This document shows positions 1 to 7,897 of a DNA stretch of 8,880 bases, piece by piece (position 1 is the first letter of the stretch; every line of letters begins with the position of its first letter). Both the position numbers and the translations under genes were made by a program. The notes below the pieces were generated by a model. The model was not told where the DNA came from. It did no database searches and saw nothing but the letters and a program-made list of their open reading frames with translations. Source of the DNA: Pseudomonadota bacterium (GTDB lineage: Bacteria > Desulfobacterota > Desulfobulbia > Desulfobulbales > Desulfobulbaceae); NCBI GenBank assembly GCA_009778235.1, contig WRKE01000247.1, positions 1 through 8,880 on the forward strand. Reading direction: 5' to 3'.

Positions 1-1594
1 CAGCCACTCCGGCGCCGCCACGGCCTCGGGCAACAGTGTGGACATCAGCGGCAGCGCTCAAGTAAGGGGGGTTGTCTACGGCGGGTATGCCTCCAGCGTC
101 TCCGGCGACGCCACGGCCTCTGACAATACCGTGACCATCAGCGGCGGCACGGTGAGCGGGGATGTCATCGGCGGGAAGGCCTGGAGCGTCTCCGGCACCC
201 GCATGGCCACGGGCAACACCGTGACCATCGGCGGCACGGCCAACCTGAGCGCGGCCAAGCTCTACGGCGGTTATTTTGGCGGCACCGGCATAGCGGGCGA
301 TATATGGACCGGCAACACCCTGAACGTGATGAACTCCGGCATGAGCGTCGCGGGTATCTCTAATTTTGAAAACCTGAACTTTTATGTGCCCTCAACAATG
401 GTTGCCAACGAAACCATGCTGACCGTGGGTTCTGCCGTGGATATCAGCAACAGCAAAGTCGGCGTGGGCATCAACGGCGCCACCACCGCCCTGCATATCG
501 GCGACACCATAACCTTGATCAACGCTGCCTCCGGCTTGACCGCCACCGGCGTCAACCCCAAGGCCTTGGGTGTGCAAGGCATTGCCAAGATCTACGACTT
601 TGACCTGACCTGGGATGCAAACAATCTCTACGCCACCGCGATTGGTGAGCAGAGCAACGTGCAATTGAAGGCCCTGTCGGAAGGGCGTCTGGCGGCAATG
701 GCGCTTATCAGCCAGGGCGCGGACCTGATCCTGGGGCCGGGCATGTATGCCGCCATCCAGGAAACCGAACGCAAGGAGTCCGGCTTTACCCCCTTTGCCG
801 CGGTTATGGGCGGCACCTCGCGCTACGACACCGGCTCGGACATCGATGCCGACAGCTTCCACCTGATGACCGGACTGGCCACCCGCACCTCCGCTGGCCT
901 GGTGGCCGGGGCCTTCTTCGAGGCGGGCTGGGGCAACTATGACTCGTCCAACAGCTTCACCAATCTGCCCTCGGTCCAGGGCAAGGGCGACACCTCCTAC
1001 TACGGCGGCGGCATCCTGGGACGCTATGCGATTCCCACGGGTCCGGGCGGCTTCTACGGCGAGGGTTCGCTCCGGGCCGGGCGGGTGGACGTGGACTTCC
1101 GCAGCGGCGACATCCTCAACAGCAACAGCGCCAGAACAGAGTACGATTCCGGCTCCACCTACTACGGCGCGCATTTCGGCCTCGGCTACCTCTGGAACAT
1201 CGACCGCAAGGCCAGCCTGGATTTCTCCACCAAGTATATCTGGACCCACCAGAACAGCGATTCGGTGACCATCTCCGGCGATGTGATCAACTTCGAGTCC
1301 GTTGATTCGCACCGCTGGCGCACCGGGGCGCGTTTTTCGTATGCGGCCAATGCATTCGTCACCCCGTATGCGGGGGCGTACTATGACCATGAGTTTGACG
1401 GCAAGGCGGAGGCCACGGCCAACGGCGGGCGGATTGACGCGCCGGAGCTGAAGGGCGGCACGGGCATGGGCGAGCTTGGCTTGACGGCCCGGCCGTCGCT
1501 GGAGGCTCCCCTGAGCTTTGACCTGGGCGTTCAGGGATATGCGGGCACCAGGGAAGGGGTCAGCGGCTCGGTGCGGATCAAGTACGAGTTCTGA
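1..1594 (+). CDS. Autotransporter protein, C-terminal part (5' end outside window)
   Basis: The frame is open from the left edge, so the GTG at 38 is not a credible start and this is the 3' part of a larger gene. The visible passenger end (2-277) is three copies of a ~30-residue Gly/Ser/Thr/Val repeat, as expected of a beta-helical secreted passenger. A non-repetitive stretch follows, then an amphipathic helical segment around 662-778 (from QLKALSEGRLAAMAL), the position of the helix that threads the pore. From about 782 to 1591 alternating strands rich in Gly, Tyr and Phe, with motifs such as YYGGGILGRYA and YYGAHFGLGYLW, match the autotransporter beta-barrel domain (type V secretion, outer membrane). 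The chain ends SVRIKYEF with the terminal Phe used for outer-membrane insertion. The passenger's function cannot be judged from this fragment. Confidence 0.9.
   Translation, partial: SHSGAATASGNSVDISGSAQVRGVVYGGYASSVSGDATASDNTVTISGGTVSGDVIGGKAWSVSGTRMATGNTVTIGGTANLSAAKLYGGYFGGTGIAGDIWTGNTLNVMNSGMSVAGISNFENLNFYVPSTMVANETMLTVGSAVDISNSKVGVGINGATTALHIGDTITLINAASGLTATGVNPKALGVQGIAKIYDFDLTWDANNLYATAIGEQSNVQLKALSEGRLAAMALISQGADLILGPGMYAAIQETERKESGFTPFAAVMGGTSRYDTGSDIDADSFHLMTGLATRTSAGLVAGAFFEAGWGNYDSSNSFTNLPSVQGKGDTSYYGGGILGRYAIPTGPGGFYGEGSLRAGRVDVDFRSGDILNSNSARTEYDSGSTYYGAHFGLGYLWNIDRKASLDFSTKYIWTHQNSDSVTISGDVINFESVDSHRWRTGARFSYAANAFVTPYAGAYYDHEFDGKAEATANGGRIDAPELKGGTGMGELGLTARPSLEAPLSFDLGVQGYAGTREGVSGSVRIKYEF
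2..277 (+). repeat. Tandem ~30-residue passenger repeats, three visible copies
   Basis: Three degenerate in-frame units of 30-31 codons begin at about 2 (SHSGAATASGNSVDISG), 95 (SVSGDATASDNTVTISGG) and 185 (SVSGTRMATGNTVTIGG). Each ends in a Gly-Gly element such as VVYGGYAS, VIGGKAW or KLYGGYF. The array very likely continues to the left of the window. Such repeats form rungs of a beta-helix in autotransporter passengers and can change copy number by recombination; that last point is inference here. Confidence 0.75.
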
Positions 1595-1616
1595 GCCTAG
1601 CCGCGGGATAGATCAA

Positions 1617-1664
1617 CAAGACGCGGCGCGGTGGTGCAAGGCCATCCGCGCCGCGTTTTGTTGT
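1617..1664 (+). terminator. Rho-independent terminator between convergent genes
   Basis: An 11-bp perfect GC-rich stem (ACGCGGCGCGG at 1621-1631 with CCGCGCCGCGT at 1646-1656) can be extended outward to 15 pairs (1617-1660), with one G-T pair. A 14-nt loop closes it, and a T-rich run (TTTTGTTGTGTT) follows on the + strand. It lies 23 nt after the autotransporter stop codon and so terminates that gene. On the - strand the hairpin is followed by CTTGTTGAT, so it may also end the hisS-aspS transcript, less strongly. Confidence 0.8.
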
Positions 1665-1707
1665 GTTGGTTGCCGGTCCCAATCGACAAATTCAGTTTGT
1701 TCCACAC

Positions 1708-3510
<1,803 letters not shown>

Positions 3511-3516
3511 TTTTTT

Positions 3517-3520
3517 CTCC
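3517..3520 (-). promoter_or_regulatory. Ribosome binding site of aspS
   Basis: On the - strand GGAG is followed by six A residues and then the ATG at 3508-3510. The spacing supports this ATG over the in-frame ATG three codons later. Confidence 0.75.
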
Positions 3521-3613
3521 GTATCAGATATCGGCGGCCTTGGGGCCGCTTTGCGAAAGATGACTGGGTTGTGGCCGAAGGCGGCGGTGCCGCGCTGCCG
3601 TGGCCGGTTTTGT

Positions 3614-4891
3614 TCAGGGCCTTGCGGCGGTTTGGATCATGGCGAACAGTGATCTGGCCTGCTCCTCAATGGGACCGCTCAAGAGCACGGGCTGTTGTTT
3701 CTGGGTCTGCATGTCCCGGAGGATCGCCTCGCCCCGGGCCCATTCGTCCTCGCCGACAATCAGGGTAAAGCGGGCATTCACCCGGCCCGCCTGTTTGAGC
3801 TGCGCCTTGAGGCTGCGGCCGCTGTAATCGATGGCGGCCTTGGCCCCCTGTTGCCGCAGGGCATGGGTCAATTGTCCGGAAAAGGCAACCGTGGTCATGC
3901 CGAGGGCGGCCACGAAGATATCCATGGACTTGGCTGGAATCAAACGATTTTGTTGCTGCTCCATCAAAAGGGCAAGGCGTTCTAAGCCCATGGCAAAACC
4001 GATGCCGGAAAGCGATGGGCCGCCCAGTTGTTCGATCAGGCCGTCGTAGCGGCCGCCGGCCCCCACCGCCGCTTGGGCCCCGAGGTCGGCGGTGAGGAAT
4101 TCAAAGGTGGTGCGGGTGTAATAGTCAAGCCCGCGGACCATGAAGCGGTTGATCGAAAACACAATGCCCAACTCCTCAAGCGCGCTCCGAACCTCGGTGA
4201 AATGGCGGTCGCAATCGGGGCAGAGCACCTCCAGCAGCGAGGGGGCCTCCTGGACCACGGCGCGGCAGGACTCCTTTTTGCAGTCCAGCACCCGCAGGGG
4301 ATTGGTGTGGGTCCGGCGCCGACAATCGTCGCACAGCGCCTGGTGACGCTCGGCAAGGAAGAGGACCAGCCGCTCCTTGAACGGCGGGCGGCAGATCGGA
4401 CAGCCCAGGGAATTCAGCTCCAGGCTGACGGTGAGGCCCAACTCGTCCAACAGCATCTGTCCCATGGCGATCAGCTCGGCATCGACCCGGGGCTCCGCGG
4501 CGCCGATGATTTCGGCGTCCAATTGGTGGAATTGCCGCAGCCGGCCCTTTTGCGGACGTTCGTGCCTGAACATTGGGCCGATGGTGTAGAGGCGCTGCAC
4601 CGGCTGTTGCACGTGGAGGCCATGCTCGATAAAGGCGCGCATGACCGAGGCCGTGGCCTCGGGCCGCATGGTGATTCCTTTGTCGGCAAAGGTGTACATC
4701 TCTTTTTCGACCACATCGGTGGCCTCACCGATGGACCGGACAAAGAGTTCGGTCTTTTCCAGGATCGGCATCCGGATTTCCTGAAAGCCGAACCGCGCGA
4801 AGATATCCCGCGCCTGCCGCTCGATGTACTGCCAGCGGCCGACGGCCTCGGGTAAAATGTCTTTGAATCCGTTGATTGCTTGAATTTTCAA
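3614..4891 (-). CDS. hisS: Histidyl-tRNA synthetase
   Basis: The product charges tRNA-His with histidine in the cytoplasm. It has 425 residues, normal for bacterial HisRS. The N-terminus QAINGFKDILP is the family signature. Motif 2 follows as FRHERPQKGRLRQFHQLDAE (108-127), then the HisRS-specific motifs RGLDYYTRTTFEF (253-265) and GAGGRYDGLI (277-286), motif 3 GIGFAMGLERLALLM (296-310), and the C-terminal anticodon-binding domain from about 323. The insertion domain carries four cysteine pairs (164/167, 187/190, 204/209, 224/227), suggesting a metal-bound variant of a region that in many HisRS has Asp or Ser instead. The start is TTG (4889-4891) with GGAG 6 nt upstream. No in-frame ATG lies nearby; the next Met is residue 41, inside conserved sequence. 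It is first in the likely hisS-aspS operon. Confidence 0.97.
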   Translation of the reverse strand: MKIQAINGFKDILPEAVGRWQYIERQARDIFARFGFQEIRMPILEKTELFVRSIGEATDVVEKEMYTFADKGITMRPEATASVMRAFIEHGLHVQQPVQRLYTIGPMFRHERPQKGRLRQFHQLDAEIIGAAEPRVDAELIAMGQMLLDELGLTVSLELNSLGCPICRPPFKERLVLFLAERHQALCDDCRRRTHTNPLRVLDCKKESCRAVVQEAPSLLEVLCPDCDRHFTEVRSALEELGIVFSINRFMVRGLDYYTRTTFEFLTADLGAQAAVGAGGRYDGLIEQLGGPSLSGIGFAMGLERLALLMEQQQNRLIPAKSMDIFVAALGMTTVAFSGQLTHALRQQGAKAAIDYSGRSLKAQLKQAGRVNARFTLIVGEDEWARGEAILRDMQTQKQQPVLLSGPIEEQARSLFAMIQTAARP

Positions 4892-4897
4892 GATAAA

Positions 4898-4901
4898 CTC
4901 C
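4898..4901 (-). promoter_or_regulatory. Ribosome binding site that fixes the TTG start of hisS
   Basis: On the - strand GGAG is followed by TTTATC and then TTG AAA ATT CAA. A 6-nt gap and conserved protein sequence immediately after TTG make this the start despite the rare initiation codon. Confidence 0.8.
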
Positions 4902-4915
4902 AGTATATCCGCGGG

Positions 4916-4942
4916 CCTGACCCTGCCGATGCGGGGTTCAGG
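4916..4942 (-). other. Hairpin in the hisS leader
   Basis: CCTGACCC (4916-4923) pairs with GGG-T-TCAGG (4934-4942): eight base pairs with one bulged base and a ten-base loop. It lies between the candidate promoter and the ribosome binding site of hisS. No T-run follows it toward the gene, so it is not an obvious terminator. Its role is unknown; it could affect mRNA stability or initiation. Confidence 0.4.
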
Positions 4943-4959
4943 GTATCTATGGCGGAAAA

Positions 4960-4996
4960 ATTATAAAATCTAATCGAGAAAGGGGTGAAAAGTCAA
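4960..4996 (-). promoter_or_regulatory. Candidate sigma70 promoter of hisS-aspS
   Basis: On the - strand TTGACT (complement of 4991-4996) is followed after 18 nt by TAGATT (4967-4972), four of six matches to the -10 consensus. A perfect TATAAT (4960-4965) lies just beyond but has no good -35 at the right distance. The stretch is AT-rich in GC-rich surroundings. Transcription would begin about 60 nt before the hisS start. Confidence 0.5.
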
Positions 4997-5065
4997 GCCG
5001 ATGTGCTTTGGCTGTGGTAGAATGTTTGGCGCGTATTCCGAAGGCCGTGCCAGGGGGGTCTGTGC

Positions 5066-5094
5066 TTGACAAACAATCCCAAGCTCGGCATTCT
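5066..5094 (+). promoter_or_regulatory. Candidate sigma70 promoter of the + strand operon
   Basis: A perfect TTGACA -35 box (5066-5071) is followed after 17 nt by CATTCT (5089-5094), a weak -10 with three of six matches. The predicted leader is about 85 nt. The weak -10 lowers confidence and may imply an activator. Confidence 0.45.
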
Positions 5095-5184
5095 TTTATC
5101 TTCCATGCGGACCTTCATCGGGAATGTGTTGTGTTTCCGATTCTTTTTTTGAAGCAACTTTAGATGAGAGCAAAAGAGGCTTGA

Positions 5185-6162
5185 ATGAAATTGCCAGAAC
5201 TTAAAATAGGCTCGTTTATCGCAAAAATTCCGATCATCCAGGGCGGGATGTCGATCAGGGTGTCGACCTCCGACCTGGCAGTGCCGGTCGCCGAATGCGG
5301 CGGCATCGGCACCATCGGCGGCTCCGGCATCCCGGTGCCCGAGCTGCAGGAGGATATCCGCAAGGCCAAGAACGCCACCGGGGGCGTCGTTGCGGTCAAC
5401 ATCATGTATGCGATGAAGGATTTTTACGACCTGGTGATGGGCTCCATTGAGGCGGGCGCTGACATGATCATCACCGGGGCCGGTTTCTCCCGGGACATCT
5501 TCAAGATCGGCAAGCAGCACAATGTGCCCATCGTTTCGATCGTGTCGTCGCCCGGTCTGGCCACCATGGCGGAGAAATTGGGGGCCTCGGCGGTCATTGT
5601 CGAGGCGGCCGAGGCCGGCGGACATCTCGGCACCTCGTTGTCGTTGCGCGATCTTTTCCCCGCAATCCGCAAGGTTATCTCCAAGATCCCGCTGATTGCC
5701 GCCGGCGGCATCAGCAATGGCTTCGAGATGGCGGAAATGATGGATAAATTCGGGGCTGACGGCGTCCAGATCGCTTCCCGGTTCGTGCTGAGCAAGGAAT
5801 GCTCGGTGTCCGAGGCGTTCAAGCAGGCTTTTCTCAAAGCCAAGCAAGAGGATATCGTCATGGTGTCTTCGCCGGTCGGCATGCCGGGCCGGGCGATCAA
5901 GACGCCTTTTGTCGACAAGATGCTGAACAACGAAGACATCTCCGCCAAGAAATGTCTCTTTCAGTGCCTGAAAAAATGCAATTACAAGTATTGCATCAGC
6001 GAACGGCTGATGGCGGCGTTTAATGGTGATGTCGAGAACGGCCTGGTTTTTTCCGGGGCTAATACCTTCAAAATGAAAGAGATCCTCTCGGTCAAAGAGA
6101 TTTTCGACAATTTCATCAAGGCAGCGGAATCGGTGTACAGGGAAAAATGTGCCGCTTATTGA
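5185..6162 (+). CDS. Nitronate monooxygenase family flavoprotein with C-terminal cysteine cluster
   Basis: The 325 residues form a TIM-barrel FMN enzyme of the nitronate monooxygenase / 2-nitropropane dioxygenase family. Visible family features are the N-terminal PIIQGGMSIRVS (16-27), GGIGTIGGSG (39-48), the EAGGHLG motif (143-149) with the His147 that in relatives acts as general base, the phosphate-binding LIAAGGISNG (170-179) and GADGVQIASRF (190-200). A C-terminal cluster, Cys257, 261, 265 and 270 (C-x3-C-x3-C-x4-C), followed by GLVFSGAN, marks a subgroup often annotated only as nitronate monooxygenase; it could bind a metal or an iron-sulfur cluster. FabK-type enoyl-ACP reductase is the nearest alternative. 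ATG at 5185 has AGAGG 5 nt upstream. It is first in a likely operon with pcnB 26 nt downstream. The physiological substrate is unknown. Confidence 0.85.
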   Translation: MKLPELKIGSFIAKIPIIQGGMSIRVSTSDLAVPVAECGGIGTIGGSGIPVPELQEDIRKAKNATGGVVAVNIMYAMKDFYDLVMGSIEAGADMIITGAGFSRDIFKIGKQHNVPIVSIVSSPGLATMAEKLGASAVIVEAAEAGGHLGTSLSLRDLFPAIRKVISKIPLIAAGGISNGFEMAEMMDKFGADGVQIASRFVLSKECSVSEAFKQAFLKAKQEDIVMVSSPVGMPGRAIKTPFVDKMLNNEDISAKKCLFQCLKKCNYKYCISERLMAAFNGDVENGLVFSGANTFKMKEILSVKEIFDNFIKAAESVYREKCAAY

Positions 6163-6188
6163 TAACTGTATGGCCAATGTGACTTGCC

Positions 6189-7619
6189 ATGGTTTCCTCC
6201 TCTATTGATCCTATGGCCGGCGAGCTGCCCGAACCAGCCCCGGAGCCGGAGGAGAGCGGCGCGGCGCCAGCCACCGTGATCCCCGAATCGGACCATCCCA
6301 TCCGCGAGCATCAGCTTGACCGGGAAGCGCTGAAGGTGCTGTACCGTTTGCGCGATGCCGGATTCAAGGGCTATCTGGTGGGGGGCGGGGTACGCGATCT
6401 CTATCTCGGCCGCACCCCCAAGGATTTTGACATTTCCACCGATGCCCGTCCCGGCCAACTGCGGCAGATGTTCCGCAACAGCCGCACCATTGGCCGCAGG
6501 TTCCGGTTGGTGCAGGTTTTTTTCAAGGGCAACAAGATCATCGAGGTCTCGACCCTCCGGTCACGGAGCGAGTACGATATCGATGGCGAGGAGCAGGTGT
6601 TGCCGTCAAACAACACCTTTGGTACACTCGAGGAAGATGCCTTCCGCAGGGATCTCACCATCAACGCCCTGTTCTACGAAATTGAGCACCATACCATCAT
6701 CGACTACACCGGAGGCGTGCGCGACCTCGATCAAAAAATCATCCGGATGGTCGGCGATCCGGACCGGCGTTTCACCAGGGATCCGGTGCGGATATTGCGG
6801 GTGATCCGTCATGCCGCCCGCACGGGCTTTGCCATCGAGGAGGCGACCTTTGCCGCCTTGCAACGCCACAAGGACAAACTGGGGTTGTGCCCTCCCTCGC
6901 GCCTGCGCGACGAGGTGCTCAAGGATCTGCAATCCGGGGCCAGCCGCCCCTGGGCGGAACTCTGCATGGCATCGAACCTGTGGACCACGCTTTTTGCCCT
7001 GTACGAGCCGTTGTTTGCCGGCGAACACGGCGACCGGGTTCGTCAGGATTTACTGCGGCTTCTCGCCGTGCTGGACCGGATTCATTCCCGGGCCGCCGAT
7101 GAAGAACCAATCAAGATTCCCGAGTATCTGCTCCTGGCCACGTTGTTGCTCCCGTGGGCCTGCGAGCGGTTCGGCCTGCCAGACACCAATGTCCGCGGCC
7201 CGAGTTTCCATCGCCTGTCCTGCACCATCCGCGAGGAGATCGATGCGGCTTTTGGCGAGCCGTTCAGTGTGCAACGCATGGCCAAGGAGTTCTTGGCCAC
7301 GCTGTTGATCAACCTTTCAACCTTTCATCATGCCCGCAGCCAGGGCGAGGACCCCAAGTGGCTGAAGAGGAAAAGCTATTACCGGGATTGCTCTCGCTTT
7401 TATGATATCTATCTGGAATCGCAGGGGATGACGGCCGTGAGCCCCGAACGTTTCACGGTTGAACGTGCACGTGCGGATGAAACCGAAGTGGTGGAGCTGG
7501 TGTCGCCGGCCACAGAGGGAAGCGGCGGCTCCGGTCGAAACAAGGGACGCGGTGGGATGAATCCCGCCTTCAGCAGCACCAAAACCGGGGTCTTTGGCCT
7601 GCGCCGTCCCCGGGAATGA
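6189..7619 (+). CDS. pcnB: Poly(A) polymerase I (class II nucleotidyltransferase)
   Basis: The product adds 3' adenosines to RNA, which in bacteria promotes decay. The 476 residues begin with an acidic, Pro-rich stretch (about 11-36). The catalytic head follows: LVGGGVRDLYLG (63-74), the metal-binding pair Asp79/Asp81 in KDFDIS, then RRDLTINALFY (153-163) and the RFTRDPVRILRVIRHAAR region (194-211). GRRFRLVQV (102-110) is the element that separates poly(A) polymerases from CCA-adding enzymes; E. coli PcnB has His where this has Gln109. The tail from about 440 is Gly/Arg/Lys-rich and disordered-looking, as in PcnB. No strong ribosome binding site precedes the ATG at 6189; a stop at 6180-6182 rules out an earlier in-frame start, and Met9 is possible. 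A CCA-adding role is less likely but not excluded. Confidence 0.88.
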   Translation: MVSSSIDPMAGELPEPAPEPEESGAAPATVIPESDHPIREHQLDREALKVLYRLRDAGFKGYLVGGGVRDLYLGRTPKDFDISTDARPGQLRQMFRNSRTIGRRFRLVQVFFKGNKIIEVSTLRSRSEYDIDGEEQVLPSNNTFGTLEEDAFRRDLTINALFYEIEHHTIIDYTGGVRDLDQKIIRMVGDPDRRFTRDPVRILRVIRHAARTGFAIEEATFAALQRHKDKLGLCPPSRLRDEVLKDLQSGASRPWAELCMASNLWTTLFALYEPLFAGEHGDRVRQDLLRLLAVLDRIHSRAADEEPIKIPEYLLLATLLLPWACERFGLPDTNVRGPSFHRLSCTIREEIDAAFGEPFSVQRMAKEFLATLLINLSTFHHARSQGEDPKWLKRKSYYRDCSRFYDIYLESQGMTAVSPERFTVERARADETEVVELVSPATEGSGGSGRNKGRGGMNPAFSSTKTGVFGLRRPRE

Positions 7620-7625
7620 CCGCGC

Positions 7626-7631
7626 AGGAGG
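7626..7631 (+). promoter_or_regulatory. Ribosome binding site that fixes the TTG start of the EEP fragment
   Basis: AGGAGG lies 4 nt before TTG (7636-7638), just downstream of the pcnB stop. It supports TTG as the start rather than a frame overlapping the end of pcnB. Confidence 0.7.
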
Positions 7632-7635
7632 AATC

Positions 7636-7872
7636 TTGCGATTTCTGCTCTACACTATCCGCTATGCCACAGGGCATAGGGGACGGTTCCATTTTCCTTT
7701 CCCTTACGCCGGGTACTTGCGGCGTTCCCGCGAAAATTTCGCTGAACTAGCCGAGTTCATTGCCTCGGGGCGGCTGGATGCCATGGGGCTGGTCGAAGTC
7801 GATGGCGGATCGTTTCGCACCGGTCAGCGCTGCCAGGCTTCGATGATCGCCCGGCAACAGGGGTATTATTAA
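7636..7872 (+). pseudogene. Truncated endonuclease/exonuclease/phosphatase family gene, N-terminal 78 codons
   Basis: Starting from TTG (7636) the product begins MRFLLYTIRYATGHRG and continues with FHFPFPYAGYLRRS, then GLVEVDGGS. This matches the N-terminus of EEP-superfamily metal-dependent phosphohydrolases, in which the Glu of LVEVD binds the metal. Those proteins usually have some 230-260 residues. This one stops after RQQGYY, so about two thirds, including the catalytic His/Asp motifs, are missing. The usual Asn of the first motif (YNIRYG in relatives) is Thr here, a further sign of decay. A strong AGGAGG precedes the start and pcnB ends 16 nt upstream, so the gene was once cotranscribed with it. 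The stop codon lies inside a palindrome where GC content drops. The family call rests on remembered motifs, not a search. Confidence 0.7.
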
Positions 7873-7876
7873 TACC
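7862..7876. repeat. 15-bp palindrome at the point where the EEP gene is cut
   Basis: GGTATTA (7862-7868) and TAATACC (7870-7876) are exact reverse complements around one central T. The palindrome contains the stop codon of the truncated EEP gene and marks the change from GC-rich to lower-GC DNA. The stem is AT-rich and only GTTTTC follows, so it makes a poor terminator. It could be a recombination or insertion scar. Confidence 0.55.
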
Positions 7877-7897
7877 GTTTTCATTAGCAATATGTAT

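Larger units (their letters stand above)
4892..5184. other. Divergent intergenic region between hisS and the nitronate monooxygenase-like gene
   Basis: This 293-bp gap is more AT-rich than its flanks. It holds the hisS ribosome binding site, the leader hairpin and candidate promoters for both directions. I see no credible gene in it: the open frame that crosses it on the - strand runs antisense through the downstream gene. Confidence 0.7.

Noticed and set aside
392..1390. Open frame of 332 codons on the - strand
   Set aside because: It is antisense to the autotransporter barrel and has no domain features.
3534..3549. Small hairpin GCGGCC-TTGG-GGCCGC between hisS and aspS
   Set aside because: Only six pairs and no T-run follows in the direction of transcription, so it is not a supported terminator; a similar 5-bp one occurs at 3581-3593.
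4028..4855. Open frame of 275 codons on the + strand
   Set aside because: It is antisense to hisS and has no recognisable protein features.
4892..4996. T-box riboswitch upstream of hisS
   Set aside because: The leader is only about 60 nt, has no T-box sequence and no terminator/antiterminator pair.
4993..6177. Open frame of 394 codons on the - strand
   Set aside because: It covers the well-conserved flavoenzyme gene in antisense; its His/Asp/Arg-rich translation is typical of a shadow frame.
6172..6210. Twelve-codon frame before pcnB that could be a leader peptide
   Set aside because: No ribosome binding site, and its length and content are what chance would give.
7594..7635. Start of the EEP frame at TTG 7594, overlapping pcnB
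   Set aside because: The TTG at 7636 has an AGGAGG before it and begins at the conserved family N-terminus; the extra residues do not resemble the family.
7862..7885. Terminator for pcnB and the EEP fragment
   Set aside because: The stem is mostly A-T and the following run is only four T residues; the palindrome is better explained as a junction feature.
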